Below are positions 1-10,418 of a stretch of DNA of 64,000 nucleotides, piece by piece. Numbering within the stretch: the stretch's first letter is position 1; the number at the start of each line of letters is the position of its first letter. Source of the stretch: Mycobacterium gordonae (GTDB lineage Bacteria > Actinomycetota > Actinomycetes > Mycobacteriales > Mycobacteriaceae); NCBI RefSeq assembly GCF_017086405.1, contig NZ_CP070973.1, forward strand, positions 558,001-622,000, written 5' to 3'. Position numbers and translations under genes: made by a program. The notes beneath the pieces are model-generated. The model saw only the letters and a list, made by a program, of their open reading frames with translations, was not told the origin of the DNA and did no database searches.

Positions 1-2030
1 CGCGGTCGCGGCGCCCGAGCCGGTGCCGGCGCTGCCCCCGGTGCCGGCCACTCCGCGGTTGCCGCCGTTGCCGCCGGCGCCGCCGTTGGGTGTGCTCGCG
101 GTGCCGGTCGCGCCGTTGCCGCCGTTGCCGCCGACGCCGCTGTTGCCGCCGTTGCCCCCGCCGCCCTTGGCGCCGGTGGTCGAACCGGTGCCGCCGTTGC
201 CGCCGGCACCACCGTTACCGCCGGATCCACCGTTGGCGCCGTTACCGCCGGCGCCGTTGTTGGTGCCGGCCACGCCGAGCGCACCCGCACCACCAGTACC
301 GCCAGCCCCACCGTTGCCGCCGCTGCCGGCGTTCCCGCCGGCGCCGCTGGCGGCCTGGGTGCCGCTGCCGCCCAGGGTCTTGCCGCCCACGCCGCCGTTA
401 CCGCCGGCACCGCCGGCCCCACCCAGACCGCCGCTGCCGCCGGCCTGACCGCCGCCGGGCCCGGTGCCGTACAGGGTCTGGCCGGCCACGCCCGCGGCGC
501 CGTTGACGCCGATACCACCGACACCACCGTTGGCGCCCGCGCCACCGGCACCGCCGACACCCGCGCTGCCCGAGATCGAACCGCCGTTGCCGCCGGCACC
601 GCCGGCGCCGCCGCTGCCACCGGCCTGGCCGGTGCCGCCGTTGTCGCCGGGGTTGACGCCGTTGCTGCCGGCCCCGCCGGCCACACCGTTGCCGCCGGCC
701 CCGCCGGCACCACCGTTGCCGACGTTGCCGCCGTTGCCGCCGTTGCCGCCGTTGCCGCCGTTGGCGCCGGCGACCGTGGAGGTGAAGCCGGTGCCGCCGG
801 TGCCGCCGTTGCCGCCGCTGCTGGGTGCGACGCCGTTGGTGCCCGCGGTCGCGGCGCCCGAGCCGGTGCCGGCGCTGCCCCCGGTGCCGGCCACTCCGCG
901 GTTGCCGCCGTTGCCGCCGGCGCCGCCGTTGGGTGTGCTCGCGGTGCCGGTCGCGCCGTTGCCGCCGTTGCCGCCGACGCCGCTGTTGCCGCCGTTGCCC
1001 CCGCCGCCCTTGGCGCCGGTGGTCGAACCGGTGCCGCCGTTGCCGCCGGCACCACCGTTACCGCCGGATCCACCGTTGGCGCCGTTACCGCCGGCGCCGT
1101 TGTTGGTGCCGGCCACGCCGAGCGCACCCGCACCACCAGTACCGCCAGCCCCACCGTTGCCGCCGCTGCCGGCGTTCCCGCCGGCGCCGCTGGCGGCCTG
1201 GGTGCCGCTGCCGCCCAGGGTCTTGCCGCCCACGCCGCCGTTACCGCCGGCACCGCCGGCCCCACCCAGACCGCCGCTGCCGCCGGCCTGACCGCCGCCG
1301 GGCCCGGTGCCGTACAGGGTCTGGCCGGCCACGCCCGCGGCGCCGTTGACGCCGATACCACCGACACCACCGTTGGCGCCCGCGCCACCGGCACCGCCGA
1401 CACCCGCGCTGCCCGAGATCGAACCGCCGTTGCCGCCGGCACCGCCGGCGCCGCCGCTGCCACCGGCCTGGCCGGTGCCGCCGTTGTCGCCGGGTTGACG
1501 CCGTTGCTGCCGGCCCCGCCGGCCACACCGTTGCCGCCGGCCCCGCCGGCACCACCGTTGCCGACGTTGCCGCCGTTGCCGCCGTTGCCGCCGTTGCCGC
1601 CGTTGGCGCCGGCGACCGTGGAGGTGAAGCCGGTGCCGCCGGTGCCGCCGTTGCCGCCGCTGCTGGGTGCGACGCCGTTGGTGCCCGCGGTCGCGGCGCC
1701 CGAGCCGGTGCCGGCGCTGCCCCCGGTGCCGGCCACTCCGCGGTTGCCGCCGTTGCCGCCGGCGCCGCCGTTGGGTGTGCTCGCGGTGCCGGTCGCGCCG
1801 TTGCCGCCGTTGCCGCCGACGCCGCTGTTGCCGCCGTTGCCCCCGCCGCCCTTGGCGCCGGTGGTCGAACCGGTGCCGCCGTTGCCGCCGGCACCACCGT
1901 TACCGCCGGATCCACCGTTGGCGCCGTTACCGCCGGCGCCGTTGTTGGTGCCGGCCACGCCGAGCGCACCCGCACCACCAGTACCGCCAGCCCCACCGTT
2001 GCCGCCGCTGCCGGCGTTCCCGCCGGCGCC
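1..2030. repeat. 843-bp tandem repeat inside PGRS region, about 2.4 copies
   Basis: The same sequence starts at 1, 844 and 1686. Copy 1 is 843 bp (281 codons), copy 2 is 842 bp because of one lost G at 1492-1494, and copy 3 is partial, diverging near 2030. The copies look otherwise identical by eye, so the duplication is recent. The period divisible by three preserves the Gly-rich frame. Confidence 0.9.
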
Positions 2031-5000
2031 GTTGATGCCCTTGGTAGCTGGGTTGATGCCGCCGGTGCCTGCGGCCCCGCCGGTACCGCCGTTACCGCCG
2101 TTACCGCCGTTTCCGCCCAAACCGCCGCTGCCGCCGGCCTGACCGCCACCGACCCCGGTGCCGTACAGGTCTTGCCCGGCCACCCCGGCCGCGCCGGCAG
2201 CGCCCGCGCCACCCCTGCCCGCGAAGCCCGCAGCGCCACCGGATCCCGCGTTGCCGCCATTGCCGGCTTTGCCCGCGGTGGGTCCGACACCGGCCTTGCC
2301 GCCGGCGCCGCCGTCGCCGCCGGCGCCACCTGCGCCTGCGTTGCCGCCGTTTTGTCCGGCGCCCACGCCTGTGCCGTATTGATCCACACCGGCTACCCCG
2401 GCGCCGCCGTCGATGCCTGAGCCGCCCTTGCCGCCGTTGCCGCCCTTGCCGCCGGCTCCGCCGTCGCCGCCGGTGGTGCCGGTGCCGCTGGCGGTGCCGC
2501 CGTCGCCGCCGGCTCCGCCCTTGCCGCCGGTGCTGCCGTTTGTGCCGTTGGGGCTGGCGGAGTTGACGCCGTTGTCGCCGTTGTCGCCGGCCAATCCGTT
2601 GCCGCCGTCACCCCCTCGGCCGCCGTTGGCGCCCAGGCCGGTGGCGCCGTCGGTGCCGTTGCCGGCGGGTCCGAGACCGCCCTGGCCGCCGGCGCCGACC
2701 GCGCCGGCGTCGCCGCCGTGGCCGCCGGCCCCGCCATCGATGGCTCCGCTCACCCCGTCCGCGCCGCGCCCACCAGCACCGGCGGTCCCGGCACCGCCGC
2801 CGGCCCCGCCGTGGCCGCCGAAGCCGTCAGCGCCCTTGGTGGCGCCCAGTCCACCGGCCTGACCGCCGGTGCCCCCGGCACCACCGGCCCCACCGGTGCC
2901 GCCGGCCCCGCCGTCACCACCGTCGACACCTGCACCGTTGTTGGAGCCGGCCACACCATTGGCACCGGTGACGCCGGCGCCACCACTCCCGGCCGCGCCG
3001 CCGGCGCCGCCACTGCTGGCCGCGCCACCATTACCGTTGGCCCCCGCGCTGCCGCCGCTACCGGCGCCGGCTGCACCGCCGATGCCGCCGTTGCCGCCGT
3101 CGCCGCCCTTGCCGCCGGCCCCGCCGTCACCGCCGGCGAAGCCGTTGCCGTTGCTGGCGGTGGTGCCGGTGGCCCCGGCCGCGCCGATCCCGCCCTTGCC
3201 GGCCAGGCCGGCGTCTCCGCCGGCGCCGGCCGCGCCACCGCTACCGGCCTTGCCGACGGTGGGTCCGGCCCCGCCGTTGCCGCCCTTGCCGCCGTCGCCG
3301 CCGTGGCCGCCGGCTCCGGCGTTGCCGCCGGCTTGGCCGGTGCCGCCGACGCCGGTGGTGGCGACGCCGTTGCCGCCGTCGATGCCTGAGCCGCCCTTGC
3401 CGCCGGTGCCGCCCTTGCCGCCGGCTCCGCCGTCGCCGCCGGTGGTGCCGGTGCCGCTGGCGGTGCCGCCGTCGCCGCCGGCCCCGCCGTTGCCGCCGGT
3501 GCTGCCGCCGGTGCCGTTGGGGCTGGCGGAGTTGACGCCGTTGTCGCCGTTGGCGCCAGCCAATCCGTTGCCGCCGTCACCCCCTCGGCCGCCGTTGGCG
3601 CCGAGGCCGGTGGCGCCGTCGGTGCCGTTGCCGGCGGGTCCGAGACCGCCCTGGCCGCCGGCGCCGACCGCGCCGGCGTCGCCGCCGTGGCCGCCGGCCC
3701 CGCCATCGATGGCTCCGCTCACCCCGTCCGCGCCGCGCCCACCAGCACCGGCGGTCCCGGCACCGCCGCCGGCCCCGCCGTGGCCGCCGAAGCCGTCGGC
3801 GCCCGCCGTGGCGCCCAGTCCACCGGCTTGACCGCCGGTGCCCCCGGCACCACCGCTGCCGCCGGTGCCGCCGGCCCCGCCGTCGCCACCGGCCACAGCC
3901 GCGCCGTTGTTGGAGCCGGCCACACCATCGGCGCCGAGGGCGCCGGCGCCACCGCTACCGGCCGCGCCGCCGGCGCCACCACTGCTGGCCGCGCCACCAT
4001 TACCGTTGGTTCCCGCGCCGCCGCCGATACCGACGCCGGCCGCACCGCCGACCCCGCCGGCCCCGCCGTCGGCGCCGTCACCACCGGCCCCGCCGTTTCC
4101 GCCGGCCTGCCCGCCACCGATGCCGGTGCCGTAAACGTCTTGCCCGGCCACCCCGGCCGCTCCGGCCGCCCCGGCACCGCCCTTACCGGCCGTGCCCGCA
4201 GCACCACCGGCCCCGGCGTCCCCACCGGCACCAGCCTTGCCCGCAGTGGCCCCAGACCCGGCGTCACCACCGGCCCCACCATCGCCACCCTTACCGCCGG
4301 CCCCGGCATGACCGCCGTCCTGACCGCCCCCGACACCGGTGCCGTACTCGTCGAGCCCGGCCACCCCGTTATTGCCGTCGCGGCCGCTGCCGCCCTTACC
4401 CCCGGCACCACCCTGACCGCCGGCACCCCCATCACCACCGACACCGCCCCCACTGGCCGCACCACCGGCACCACCGGCACCACCACGACCGCCATCATCA
4501 CCGGCGCCGCCACTGTCCCCGGCGTCCACCCCGCTGCTGCCGGCCGCCCCGGCCAATCCGTTGCCGCCGTCACCCCCTCGGCCGCCGTTGGCGCCCAGGC
4601 CGGTGGCGCCGTCGGTGCCGTTGCCGGCGGGTCCGAGACCGCCCTGGCCGCCGGCGCCGACCGCGCCGGCGTCGCCGCCGTGGCCGCCGGCCCCGCCATC
4701 GATGGCTCCGCTCACCCCGTCCGCGCCGCGCCCACCAGCACCGGCGGTCCCGGCACCGCCGCCGGCCCCGCCGTGGCCGCCGAAGCCGTCAGCGCCCTTG
4801 GTGGCGCCCAGTCCACCGGCCTGACCGCCGGTGCCCCCGGCACCACCGGCCCCACCGGTGCCGCCGGCCCCGCCGTCACCACCGTCGACACCTGCACCGT
4901 TGTTGGAGCCGGCCACACCATTGGCACCGGTGACGCCGGCGCCACCACTCCCGGCCGCGCCGCCGGCGCCGCCACTGCTGGCCGCGCCACCATTACCGTT

Positions 5001-6015
5001 GGCCCCCGCGCTGCCGCCGCTACCGGCGCCGGCTGCACCGCCGATGCCGCCGTTGCCGCCGTCGCCGCCCTTGCCGCCGGCCCCGCCGTCACCGCCGGCG
5101 AAGCCGTTGCCGTTGCTGGCGGTGGTGCCGGTGGCCCCGGCCGCGCCGATCCCGCCCTTGCCGGCCAGGCCGGCGTCTCCGCCGGCGCCGGCCGCGCCAC
5201 CGCTACCGGCCTTGCCGACGGTGGGTCCGGCCCCGCCGTTGCCGCCCTTGCCGCCGTCGCCGCCGTGGCCGCCGGCTCCGGCGTTGCCGCCGGCTTGGCC
5301 GGTGCCGCCGACGCCGGTGGTGGCGACGCCGTTGCCGCCGTCGATGCCTGAGCCGCCCTTGCCGCCGGTGCCGCCCTTGCCGCCGGCTCCGCCGTCGCCG
5401 CCGGTGGTGCCGGTGCCGCTGGCGGTGCCGCCGTCGCCGCCGGCCCCGCCGTTGCCGCCGGTGCTGCCGCCGGTGCCGTTGGGGCTGGCGGAGTTGACGC
5501 CGTTGTCGCCGTTGGCGCCAGCCAATCCGTTGCCGCCGTCACCCCCTCGGCCGCCGTTGGCGCCGAGGCCGGTGGCGCCGTCGGTGCCGTTGCCGGCGGG
5601 TCCGAGACCGCCCTGGCCGCCGGCGCCGACCGCGCCGGCGTCGCCGCCGTGGCCGCCGGCCCCGCCATCGATGGCTCCGCTCACCCCGTCCGCGCCGCGC
5701 CCACCAGCACCGGCGGTCCCGGCACCGCCGCCGGCCCCGCCGTGGCCGCCGAAGCCGTCGGCGCCCGCCGTGGCGCCCAGTCCACCGGCTTGACCGCCGG
5801 TGCCCCCGGCACCACCGCTGCCGCCGGTGCCGCCGGCCCCGCCGTCGCCACCGGCCACAGCCGCGCCGTTGTTGGAGCCGGCCACACCATCGGCGCCGAG
5901 GGCGCCGGCGCCACCGCTACCGGCCGCGCCGCCGGCGCCACCACTGCTGGCCGCGCCACCATTACCGTTGGTTCCCGCGCTGCCGCCGATACCGACGCCG
6001 GCCGCACCGCCGACC
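1..6015 (-). pseudogene. PGRS continuation of the giant PE_PGRS gene, out of frame and cut by window edge
   Basis: Below the single-base loss near 6017 the Gly-Gly-X reading frame simply continues on the minus strand, without its own start codon or PE domain. A second single-base loss at 1492-1494 (a run of three G where the duplicate at 651-654 has four) shifts it again. I see no in-frame stop in the Gly-rich frame on either side of these points. It is therefore either the body of one enormous PE_PGRS gene with two assembly or sequencing errors, or untranslated remnant of a gene broken twice. The true 3' end lies left of position 1. Confidence 0.7.
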
Positions 6016-7168
6016 CCCCGGCCCCGCCGTCGGCGCCGTCACCACCGGCCCCGCCGTTTCCGCCGGCCTGCCCGCCACCGATGCCGGTGCCGTAAACGTC
6101 TTGCCCGGCCACCCCGGCCGCTCCGGCCGCCCCGGCACCGCCCTTACCGGCCGTGCCCGCAGCACCACCGGCCCCGGCGTCCCCACCGGCACCAGCCTTG
6201 CCCGCAGTGGCCCCAGACCCGGCGTCACCACCGGCCCCACCATCGCCACCCTTACCGCCGGCCCCGGCATGACCGCCGTCCTGACCGCCCCCGACACCGG
6301 TGCCGTACTCGTCGAGCCCGGCCACCCCGTTATTGCCGTCGCGGCCGCTGCCGCCCTTACCCCCGGCACCACCCTGACCGCCGGCACCCCCATCACCACC
6401 GACACCGCCCCCACTGGCCGCACCACCGGCACCACCGGCACCACCACGACCGCCATCATCACCGGCGCCGCCACTGTCCCCGGCGTCCACCCCGCTGCTG
6501 CCGGCCGCCCCGGCCAATCCGTTGCCGCCGTCACCCCCTCGGCCGCCGTTGGCGCCCAGGCCGGTGGCGCCGTCGGTGCCGTTGCCGGCGGGTCCGAGAC
6601 CGCCCTGGCCGCCGGCGCCGACCGCGCCGGCGTCGCCGCCGTGGCCGCCGGCCCCGCCATCGATGGCTCCGCTCACCCCGTCCGCGCCGCGCCCACCAGC
6701 ACCGGCGGTCCCGGCACCGCCGCCGGCCCCGCCGTGGCCGCCGAAGCCGTCAGCGCCCTTGGTGGCGCCCAGTCCACCGGCCTGACCGCCGGTGCCCCCG
6801 GCACCACCGGCCCCACCGGTGCCGCCGGCCCCGCCGTCACCACCGTCGACACCTGCACCGTTGTTGGAGCCGGCCACACCATTGGCACCGGTGACGCCGG
6901 CGCCACCACTCCCGGCCGCGCCGCCGGCGCCGCCACTGCTGGCCGCGCCACCATTACCGTTGGCCCCCGCGCTGCCGCCGCTACCGGCGCCGGCTGCACC
7001 GCCGATGCCGCCGTTGCCGCCGTCGCCGCCCTTGCCGCCGGCCCCGCCGTCACCGCCGGCGAAGCCGTTGCCGTTGCTGGCGGTGGTGCCGGTGGCCCCG
7101 GCCGCGCCGATCCCGCCCTTGCCGGCCAGGCCGGCGTCTCCGCCGGCGCCGGCCGCGCCACCGCTACC
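2405..7168. repeat. Alternating 969/993-bp tandem repeats inside PGRS region
   Basis: A marker beginning AATCCGTTGCC recurs at 2593, 3562, 4555, 5524 and 6516, giving spacings of 969, 993, 969 and 992 bp. The 969- and 993-bp blocks form a 1962-bp (654-codon) higher-order unit present about twice, plus partial ends. The 992-bp block lacks one base near 6017. The copies differ by very few substitutions, for example one near 4018/5980. The last copy diverges from the others near 7168. Confidence 0.9.
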
Positions 7169-10120
7169 GGACGAGCCGGCAGCACCACCGAGGCCGGTTC
7201 CGCCCGCGGCCCCGCCTTTACCACCGTCGCCGCCGGTGCCACCGCTGCCGGCGTCGCCGCCGGCCTTGCCTACGCCGCCGTCGCCGTTGGTGGCAACCCC
7301 GTCGGAGCCGCTGACACCGCTTCCGCCCTTGCCGCCGACGCCGCCCTGGCCGCCGGCCCCACCGGCGCCGCCATGTGTGCCCGCGCCGCCCGCGGCGCCA
7401 CCGGCCCCGCCGTCGCCGCCCCTGCCGCCGGCCAGTCCGGTGGTGCCGCCCTCGCCCGCGTTGACGCCGCTGGTGCCGGCCTTACCCGCCGCGCCGTTGC
7501 CGCCGGCGCCGCCATTACCGCCGTTGCCGATGTTGCCGCCGTCACCGCCGGCGCCGCCGCTGCCGCCGTCACCGCCGGCAACCGTGGCGCTGTAGCCCGC
7601 ACCGCCGTCGCCGCCGGAGCCAGCCGGGCCGACCACCGCGGCGCCGTTGGCGCCGTTGGCGCCGCTGCCGATGCCACTGCCGTTGAGGCCGCCGTTGCCG
7701 CCGGTGCCCGCAGTACCGGCGTTACCACCCTTACCGCCGGCCGCGCCATCGATGTGGCCGGCGTCGCCGGCCGCACCCACGCCGCCGTCGCCGGGTCGCC
7801 CGGCCGCACCGCCGTCGCCACCGGCGCCACCTGCGCCCGAAGCGCCCGCGACGCCCTTGCCCAGCACCGTGCCGGCCTTGCCGCCGGCCCCAGCACTGCC
7901 GCCGGCCCCGCCGTCGCCGCCACTGCCACCGGCCTGCCCCGCCTGACCTGCGGCGGCGCCGGACTTGCCGTCGACGCCGTACCCGCCGGCGCCGCCGGCG
8001 CCACCGCTGCCGCCGGTCCCGCCGGCGCCGCTGTTGCCAGAAATCGAACCGCCGTTGCCGCCGGCTCCGCCGCTGCCGCCGGATCCACCCGCACCACCGC
8101 TGGTGCCGCTGTCACCCGCGTTGACCCCGTTGACGCCCGCCTTGCCGGCCGCGCCGTTGCCGCCGGCGCCGCCGGCGCCGCCGTTGCCGTAATTGCCGCC
8201 GTGCCCGCCGCTGCCACCACTGCCGCCGCTGGCGCCGGCCACCGAACCCTGCGATGCGTCGTAGCCCGCTCCACCGTTGCCGCCGTTACCGCCGGCGCCG
8301 GTGAGCGTGGTACCCGCCTTGCCGTGCGCCCCGACGATCGATCCCGATCCTCCGGTGCCGCCGGCGGCACCGACGCCGTTGTTGCCGCCGTTGCCGCCGT
8401 TGCCGCCGTTCGGGCTGGCGGCGTTGCCCGCCGCCCCGTGGCCGCCGTTGCCGCCGATCCCGCCGGTGCCGCCGTCGCCGCCGGCCCCGCCGCGGCCGGT
8501 GATGCCGGACTCGCCGAACAGCAGGCCGCCGCGGCCGCCGACGCCGCCGTTGCCGCCGTTGCCGCCGATAGCGCCCGTGCCGCCGTCGCCGCCGTCGCCG
8601 CCGTTGCCGCTGGGATAGGTGCCGTCGATCCCGTTGGCACCCTGCGTACCGGTACCGCCCTTGCCGCCGATGCCGCCGTTGCCGCCGTTGCCGCCGTCGC
8701 TGAACAGCAGGCCGCCCCGGCCACCGGCACCGCCGTGGCCGCCGGTGCCCCCGTTGATGCCGGTACTTCCGGCGCCACCGTTGGCGCCGTTACCGCCGAC
8801 GCCGCCGTTGCCGTACAACCATCCGCCGTTGCCGCCGGCCCCGCCGTTGCCGCCGGGGTTGCCGGCGCCACTGGCACCACCGCTGCCGCCGGTGCCACCG
8901 GTGCCCAGCAGCCAGCCCGCGTTGCCCCCGAGCCCGCCGGTACCGCCGGCCGCGGCGCCGGCACCGCCGGTGCCGCCCGCCCCGCCGGCGCCGTAGAGTC
9001 CGCCGGAACCACCGGCCCCACCTAGGCCGCCGTTCCCGGTCTGGCCGATGCCACCGACGCCGCCGGCTCCACCGGAACCGCCGGACAGCCATCCCGCGTC
9101 GCCGCCCGTTCCGCCGCCGCCGCCGGCGGCACCCATGCCGCCCGCCCCGCCGGCGCCGCCGGCACCGGTGAGCAGTCCGCCGTGGCCACCGTGGCCGCCG
9201 AACCCGGCCTGGCCGCCCACTGTCGGACCGGCGCCGCCGGATCCACCGGCGCCACCATTGCTGAACAGGTATCCGTCACCACCGCGGCCGCCGGTCCCGC
9301 CGATGCCGGTAGGGCTGGTGTTCCCGCCACCTGCCCCGCCGGTGCCGCCGTCGCCGTAGAGGTATCCGCCGTTGCCGCCGGCCGCGCCCCAGCCACCGTT
9401 GGCACCGGTGCCGCCGGCGCCGCCGGTGCCGCCGGCACCGATCAGCCACGCCCGGCCGCCGGCGCCGCCGGAACCGCCGGTTCCGAGGCCATTGAGGTTG
9501 GCGCCGCCGGCGCCACCGACACCGCCGCTGCCGTAGAGCCATCCACCGCTGCCGCCGGCGCCGCCGGCGCCGCCGTTTGCGGTCGTCGAGGCTCCGCCGG
9601 CGCCGCCGGCGCCGCCGTTGCCGATCAGACCGGCATTGCCGCCTGCTCCACCGGCCTGTCCCGCCGCGCCCGCGGCACCAGCGCCTCCGTTGCCGTACAG
9701 CAAGCCGCCCGCGCCGCCGGCCGCGCCGGGCGTGCTGCCGTTGGCTCCGTCGCCGATCAGCGGACGTCCGAGCAGCGCCTGGGTGGGGGCGTTGATCACC
9801 CCAAGCACCGCCTGCTCGAGTCCGGCCAGTGGTGCTGTGTTGGCTGCCTCGGCGACGCCGTATGCGCCCGCGCCCCTGGACAGGCCCTGCATGAACCGGC
9901 TGTGGAACTCGGCGGCCTGGGCGCTGACCGTCTGATAGGCCTGCCCGTGGTTGCCGAACAGTGCCGCGATCGCGGTCGACACCTCGTCCTGTGCTGCCGC
10001 CAGCAACTCGGTGGTGGAGGCCGCCGCAGCCGCGTTGGCACGCTCCAGCGTGGCCCCGAGACCGGCGAGATCCGAAGCCGCGGCCGAGAGCACGTCCGGC
10101 GAAGCAATTACGTATGACAT
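5681..10120 (-). CDS. PE_PGRS protein (giant, 3' part frameshifted)
   Basis: Surface/secreted PE_PGRS protein; PE proteins are generally exported by ESX-5. The start is the ATG at 10120 ([12 protein letters not shown]), where the PE domain begins, not upstream codons in the same frame. Residues 1-~95 are the PE domain, ~118-128 hold the usual [11 protein letters not shown] linker, and Gly-Gly-Ala/Asn repeats follow to about residue 1367. There one base is missing compared with a duplicate block (positions 6014-6020), so the final ~111 residues are read in an Ala/Pro/Val-rich wrong frame and stop at 5681. The Gly-rich frame continues to the window edge, so the intact gene would exceed 3,370 codons. 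Whether the shift is real or a sequencing error in GC-rich repeats cannot be decided here. Confidence 0.85.
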   Translation of the reverse strand: MSYVIASPDVLSAAASDLAGLGATLERANAAAAASTTELLAAAQDEVSTAIAALFGNHGQAYQTVSAQAAEFHSRFMQGLSRGAGAYGVAEAANTAPLAGLEQAVLGVINAPTQALLGRPLIGDGANGSTPGAAGGAGGLLYGNGGAGAAGAAGQAGGAGGNAGLIGNGGAGGAGGASTTANGGAGGAGGSGGWLYGSGGVGGAGGANLNGLGTGGSGGAGGRAWLIGAGGTGGAGGTGANGGWGAAGGNGGYLYGDGGTGGAGGGNTSPTGIGGTGGRGGDGYLFSNGGAGGSGGAGPTVGGQAGFGGHGGHGGLLTGAGGAGGAGGMGAAGGGGGTGGDAGWLSGGSGGAGGVGGIGQTGNGGLGGAGGSGGLYGAGGAGGTGGAGAAAGGTGGLGGNAGWLLGTGGTGGSGGASGAGNPGGNGGAGGNGGWLYGNGGVGGNGANGGAGSTGINGGTGGHGGAGGRGGLLFSDGGNGGNGGIGGKGGTGTQGANGIDGTYPSGNGGDGGDGGTGAIGGNGGNGGVGGRGGLLFGESGITGRGGAGGDGGTGGIGGNGGHGAAGNAASPNGGNGGNGGNNGVGAAGGTGGSGSIVGAHGKAGTTLTGAGGNGGNGGAGYDASQGSVAGASGGSGGSGGHGGNYGNGGAGGAGGNGAAGKAGVNGVNAGDSGTSGGAGGSGGSGGAGGNGGSISGNSGAGGTGGSGGAGGAGGYGVDGKSGAAAGQAGQAGGSGGDGGAGGSAGAGGKAGTVLGKGVAGASGAGGAGGDGGAAGRPGDGGVGAAGDAGHIDGAAGGKGGNAGTAGTGGNGGLNGSGIGSGANGANGAAVVGPAGSGGDGGAGYSATVAGGDGGSGGAGGDGGNIGNGGNGGAGGNGAAGKAGTSGVNAGEGGTTGLAGGRGGDGGAGGAAGGAGTHGGAGGAGGQGGVGGKGGSGVSGSDGVATNGDGGVGKAGGDAGSGGTGGDGGKGGAAGGTGLGGAAGSSGSGGAAGAGGDAGLAGKGGIGAAGATGTTASNGNGFAGGDGGAGGKGGDGGNGGIGGAAGAGSGGSAGANGNGGAASSGGAGGAAGSGGAGVTGANGVAGSNNGAGVDGGDGGAGGTGGAGGAGGTGGQAGGLGATKGADGFGGHGGAGGGAGTAGAGGRGADGVSGAIDGGAGGHGGDAGAVGAGGQGGLGPAGNGTDGATGLGANGGRGGDGGNGLAGAAGSSGVDAGDSGGAGDDGGRGGAGGAGGAASGGGVGGDGGAGGQGGAGGKGGSGRDGNNGVAGLDEYGTGVGGGQDGGHAGAGGKGGDGGAGGDAGSGATAGKAGAGGDAGAGGAAGTAGKGGAGAAGAAGVAGQDVYGTGIGGGQAGGNGGAGGDGADGGAGGSAVRPASVSAAAREPTVMVARPAVVAPAARPVAVAPAPSAPMVWPAPTTARLWPVATAGPAAPAAAVVPGAPAVKPVDWAPRRAPTASAATAGPAAVPGPPVLVGAARTG

Positions 10121-10143
10121 TGGGAACCGCCCACTAGCTAGGT

Positions 10144-10199
10144 CACGACCAAAGAGGTCGTGTGCATGTCCCCCGGTCATGTTGATCGGCTAAGCCGAT
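10144..10199 (-). promoter_or_regulatory. Duplicated PE_PGRS upstream region with two palindromes
   Basis: Two inverted repeats lie just upstream of the PE_PGRS start at 10120: CACGACC-N5-GGTCGTG at 10144-10162 and ATCGGC-TAA-GCCGAT at 10185-10199. The same pair recurs upstream of the neighbouring PE_PGRS gene (13177-13195, 13217-13231) with the arms unchanged, while the N5 loop differs by one base. Preserved arms with a varied loop suggest an operator or an RNA stem-loop; the role is inferred. Confidence 0.5.
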
Positions 10200-10418
10200 A
10201 CGAACGATAGCCGGAAACCGGGCAGAACAGACTGGCTTTAGTCTAAAAAGCCGCTAAAGCATCTAAATAGTTTCCAAAAGGTGCCCCACACCACTCTGAA
10301 ACTATCCAGATGAGCGCAGACGGGTGGCTGAGCACCATCTTGGAGTCTTGTTATGACGCAGAGTACCGCGGCTTGCTTCGGTAGTCGGATGGTTCTGGCG
10401 GATATCGGATACCAGTGG

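Noticed and set aside
1..7168. Possible CRISPR array or satellite DNA
   Set aside because: The repeats are codon-periodic PGRS sequence plus large in-frame duplications; there are no uniform short repeats with unique spacers.
23..9025. Long plus-strand reading frames rich in Pro, Arg or Ala opposite the PE_PGRS genes
   Set aside because: They are mirror images of the GC-periodic PGRS repeat; they lack domains, starts with ribosome sites and normal composition.
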